NCBI RefSeq assembly: GCF_008329585.1
Contig: NZ_NPKP01000006.1
Span: forward strand, 248,001 to 312,000
DNA from: Mycolicibacterium sp. P9-22
GTDB lineage: Bacteria > Actinomycetota > Actinomycetes > Mycobacteriales > Mycobacteriaceae
DNA: 64,000 nucleotides
Direction: 5' to 3'
The position numbers were made by a program, and so were the translations under genes. This document shows positions 61,607-64,000 of the stretch, piece after piece; within the stretch, counting starts at the first letter, position 1; each line of letters begins with the position of its first letter. The notes below the pieces were generated by a model. It ran no database searches and had not been told where the DNA came from. It saw nothing but the letters and a program-made list of their open reading frames with translations.

Positions 61607-62218
61607 GTGGTGGACAGGGAACTGGACCGTACACCGAACCAGACGTCACGCCGCAAGCGGATCGTCACCGCCGCTCGCCGACTCGCCACGCACAGTTCCG
61701 AATCAGTTCATCTTAGAATGGTGGCAGACCACGCCGGCGTGGCCACCAGCTCCGTTTACCAGTACTTTTCCTCAAAGGATGAACTCCTCCTCGCGTGTTT
61801 TCTGGAGTGGCTGGCCGAGCAGGAGACCCACGGACGAACATCCATGCCGCGAGATGCGATGCCGCACCACAGTTTGTTCGACTTGGTCCGCAATCTGACC
61901 ATCGCGTTGTCCGAAACACCCCGACTCGCGACATACGCCGCCCGCGCATACTTCACGGATGGTTGCCCGACAGGCGCGAACGCTGATCGCATTCGTTGTT
62001 CGCTCAGCACAATGTTCGCGGACCAGATCCAGGTAGGTATCGCGGCCGCGAATCGCCATGCTCTGGGAGAAATGGTCGCCGATGTCTGGGCCGCCAACAT
62101 GCTGGCACTGGTTCAGAATCGAATCTCCCTTCCGAACGCGCTGGTTAGACTTGAGATGGCGGTCGCGATCATCGAAAGACGTGGTATTGCAACGGGCCGC
62201 ACCGTCGCTCCTACCTGA
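61607..62218 (+). CDS. TetR family transcriptional regulator
   Basis: The 203-residue TetR protein has its DNA-binding domain near residues 15-65 (LRMVADHAGVATSSVYQYFSSKDELLLA) and a C-terminal helical domain with a few Cys residues. The start is GTG 61607 behind AAGGAGC. It stands between the small secreted protein gene and the convergent hsaF gene. In hsa clusters a TetR such as KstR regulates the pathway, but this protein lies at the 3' side and its target is not evident. Confidence 0.85.
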   Translation: MVDRELDRTPNQTSRRKRIVTAARRLATHSSESVHLRMVADHAGVATSSVYQYFSSKDELLLACFLEWLAEQETHGRTSMPRDAMPHHSLFDLVRNLTIALSETPRLATYAARAYFTDGCPTGANADRIRCSLSTMFADQIQVGIAAANRHALGEMVADVWAANMLALVQNRISLPNALVRLEMAVAIIERRGIATGRTVAPT

Positions 62219-62299
62219 CCGATCGCTCCGCCCGGAGGCTGAGACGCCCTGGTGCAGTAGTTTTTGCGCAATCAGGCGGACGACGTACCACGGCGACCC

Positions 62300-63355
62300 T
62301 CAGGCCGACGCGGCTTCTTGTTCGCGTTTGATTTCCAGGGCGATGTCGATGAGTTGGTCTTCCTGGCCGCCGATGAGCTTGCGTTGCCCGGCGCGGTGCA
62401 GCAGCTGATGCGCGGGCACGCCGTAGCGTTCGGACTGGCGGATGGCGTGCTTGAGGAAGCTGGAGTACACCCCGGAGTAGCCCATGATCAGCGCGTTGCG
62501 GTCCAGCAGGCATTCCGCCGGCATGGCCGGGGCCACGACCTCCTCGGCGGCATCGGCGATCTCGAAGAAATCGATACCGGTCTTCACACCGATCTTGTCG
62601 AACACCCCGATCATCGCCTCCACCGGCGCATTACCCGCACCGGCACCGAACCGCCGACACGAACCATCGATCTGCTTGGCACCCGCGCGCACCGCCTCGA
62701 TGCTGTTGGCCACCCCCAGCCCGAGATTCTCATGCCCATGAAAACCCACCTGGGCGTCATCGCCGAGTTCGGCGACCAGCGCGCCCACCCGATCAGCCAC
62801 CTGATCGAGCACCAACGCCCCCGCGGAATCCACCACGTACACGCACTGACAACCCGCATCGGCCATGATCCGGGCCTGGGCGGCCAGCTTCTCCGGAGAA
62901 ATGGTGTGGCTCATCATCAAAAACCCGACGGTCTCCAACCCGAGCTCACGGGCGAGCCCGAAATGCTGGATCGACACATCGGCCTCGGTGCAGTGCGTGG
63001 CGATCCGGCAGATCTCGCCACCGTTGTTCTGCGCCTCGATGATGTCCTCCTTGGTGCCCACTCCGGGCAGCATCAAAAAGGCGATCTTGGCGTTCTTCGC
63101 GGTCTGGGCGGCGAGCTTGATCAGCTCCTGCTCAGGAGTTTTCGAGAAACCGTAATTGAAGCTCGAACCGCCCAAACCGTCACCGTGGGTCACCTCGATC
63201 ACCGGCACCCCCGCGGTGTCCAGCGCCGCCACGATCGAGGCCACTTCGTCTTTGGTGAACTGGTGACGCTTGTGATGGGACCCGTCGCGCAGCGACGTAT
63301 CGGTCATCCGGACATCCCACACCGGGTTGAAGAAGATCTCGCCTGTGCCGCTCAT
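62300..63355 (-). CDS. hsaF: 4-Hydroxy-2-oxoacid aldolase (HsaF/BphI type)
   Basis: The 351-residue aldolase is of the HMG-CoA-lyase-like family, with DTSLRDGSHHKRHQF at the N-terminus (Arg-Asp of the active site) and the metal-binding GFHGHENLGLGVANS block. It cleaves 4-hydroxy-2-oxo acids to pyruvate and an aldehyde that is channelled to the dehydrogenase HsaG. In actinobacterial sterol degradation HsaF acts on 4-hydroxy-2-oxohexanoate. ATG 63355 overlaps the end of the hsaG-like gene, so they form one operon. The exact steroid versus aromatic role is inferred. Confidence 0.92.
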   Translation of the reverse strand: MSGTGEIFFNPVWDVRMTDTSLRDGSHHKRHQFTKDEVASIVAALDTAGVPVIEVTHGDGLGGSSFNYGFSKTPEQELIKLAAQTAKNAKIAFLMLPGVGTKEDIIEAQNNGGEICRIATHCTEADVSIQHFGLARELGLETVGFLMMSHTISPEKLAAQARIMADAGCQCVYVVDSAGALVLDQVADRVGALVAELGDDAQVGFHGHENLGLGVANSIEAVRAGAKQIDGSCRRFGAGAGNAPVEAMIGVFDKIGVKTGIDFFEIADAAEEVVAPAMPAECLLDRNALIMGYSGVYSSFLKHAIRQSERYGVPAHQLLHRAGQRKLIGGQEDQLIDIALEIKREQEAASA

Positions 63356-64000
63356 GCCTGTGCTCCTGCGCTCGTCGCTGACACACGTTCGCGGGCGATC
63401 TCCTCGCCCACCTTGGTCGCCGCCGCGGTCATGATGTCCAGATTCCCGGCATAGGGCGGCAGGTAATCGCCGGCACCCTCGACCTCGACGAACGTGGTGA
63501 CCAGGTGGTTACCGCCGTTGAACACCGTCGGCTCGTCGAACTGCGGCTCATTGAGCAGCCGATACCCGGGCACATAGCTCTGCACCTGGGCCACCACCTC
63601 CTTGATCGAGGCGGTGATCGCGCCGTGATCGGCATCCTCGGGGATCGCGCAGAAAATGGTGTCGCGCATGATCATCGGCGGATCCGCCGGATTCAAGATG
63701 ATGATCGCCTTGCCCTTGGCCGCCCCACCGATATCACGCACACCGGCACTCGTGGTCTTGGTGAACTCGTCGATATTGGCCCGGGTGCCCGGCCCGGCCG
63801 ACGCCGAGGACACCGACGCCACGATCTCCGCGTACGGCACATCCACCACACGCGAGACGGCATAAACCATCGGAATCGTCGCCTGCCCACCGCAGGTCAC
63901 CATGTTCACGTTCGGCGCATCCAGATGCGCACGCAGATTCGCCGGCGGAATCACCCCCGGACCCACCGCGGCCGGGGTCAGATCGATCGCGGTGATCCCC
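63352..64000 (-). CDS. hsaG: Acylating aldehyde dehydrogenase (HsaG/BphJ type), N-terminus beyond the window
   Basis: The visible C-terminal about 215 residues, read from the right edge, contain TPAAVGPGVIPPANL, the Cys-containing NMVTCGGQATIPMVYAVSRV and a C-terminal domain ending in SATSAGAQA. This is the family of acetaldehyde/propionaldehyde dehydrogenases that acylate CoA and take the aldehyde from HsaF. The upstream gene, expected to be hsaE-like, is outside the window. The overlap with hsaF (ATGA at 63352-63355) supports the channelling pair. Confidence 0.9.
   Translation of the reverse strand, partial: GITAIDLTPAAVGPGVIPPANLRAHLDAPNVNMVTCGGQATIPMVYAVSRVVDVPYAEIVASVSSASAGPGTRANIDEFTKTTSAGVRDIGGAAKGKAIIILNPADPPMIMRDTIFCAIPEDADHGAITASIKEVVAQVQSYVPGYRLLNEPQFDEPTVFNGGNHLVTTFVEVEGAGDYLPPYAGNLDIMTAAATKVGEEIARERVSATSAGAQA

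Noticed and set aside
1..64000. tRNA, rRNA, CRISPR, prophage or IS elements
   Set aside because: No tRNA cloverleaf, rRNA stretch, repeat-spacer array, integrase, transposase or phage structural gene could be recognised.

Overview
The window is high-GC actinobacterial DNA, most probably from a Mycolicibacterium/Mycobacterium-like organism. This rests on the dense TetR-family regulators, mycofactocin-type short-chain dehydrogenases (SDRs), F420/FMN-type oxidoreductases, a P450 with a C-x2-H-x2-C ferredoxin, and an hsaG-hsaF pair of the steroid-ring meta-cleavage type at the right edge. No rRNA, tRNA, CRISPR array, prophage or insertion sequence was found. No gene-free stretch exceeds about 300 bases.

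Region 1 (1-2600): a small TetR regulon. A five-segment membrane protein of unknown function, a 34-residue membrane peptide gene, a TetR gene and a DJ-1/PfpI gene share three copies of the box TGACT-NN-AGTCA. Region 2 (2825-12485): a sugar or polyol catabolic locus. The minus-strand operon encodes a TIM-barrel isomerase, an SDR, a DhaK-DhaL fusion kinase, an RpiB-type isomerase and two different TenA proteins. The divergent plus-strand operon encodes an MHS-type transporter, a split transketolase and a GntR/FadR regulator, followed by a TetR. Copies of a GntR-like operator (TTGACTGT-NN-ACAGTCAA) sit in the divergent promoter and before the GntR gene. The cluster mixes parts of known tetritol and D-apiose pathways and adds thiamin salvage, which fits the need of transketolase for thiamin diphosphate. 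This is the most interesting system in the window.

Region 3 (12487-17793): a TetR divergent from two mycofactocin-type SDRs, a duplicated carboxymuconolactone-decarboxylase-like protein and an aldehyde dehydrogenase, then another TetR. Region 4 (17794-25114): a beta-propeller lipoprotein and MarR, then an operon ferredoxin-P450-aldehyde dehydrogenase-esterase divergent from a third mycofactocin-type SDR. A palindrome TGATCGATCGATCA links this region to the TetR at 17167. Region 5 (25136-33497): a frameshifted SLC13/DASS transporter, an aminoglycoside-phosphotransferase-like gene, a secreted alpha/beta hydrolase with its divergent XRE regulator, an MFS exporter, a PadR/SnoaL pair and a LysE exporter.

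Region 6 (33494-43336): hydrolases, an LLM oxidoreductase with MerR, IclR plus a molybdopterin oxidoreductase, and DctA plus a tartrate/D-malate-type dehydrogenase with LysR. Region 7 (43443-57477): alpha-glucan and trehalose enzymes (GlgX, a GH15 and a GH13 protein) interleaved with an RsbQ-RsbP-like partner-switching pair, a stand-alone RsbW-like ATPase and several small redox proteins. Region 8 (57638-64000): an APC permease, a DHA2 exporter, a secreted protein, a TetR, and hsaF with a truncated hsaG.
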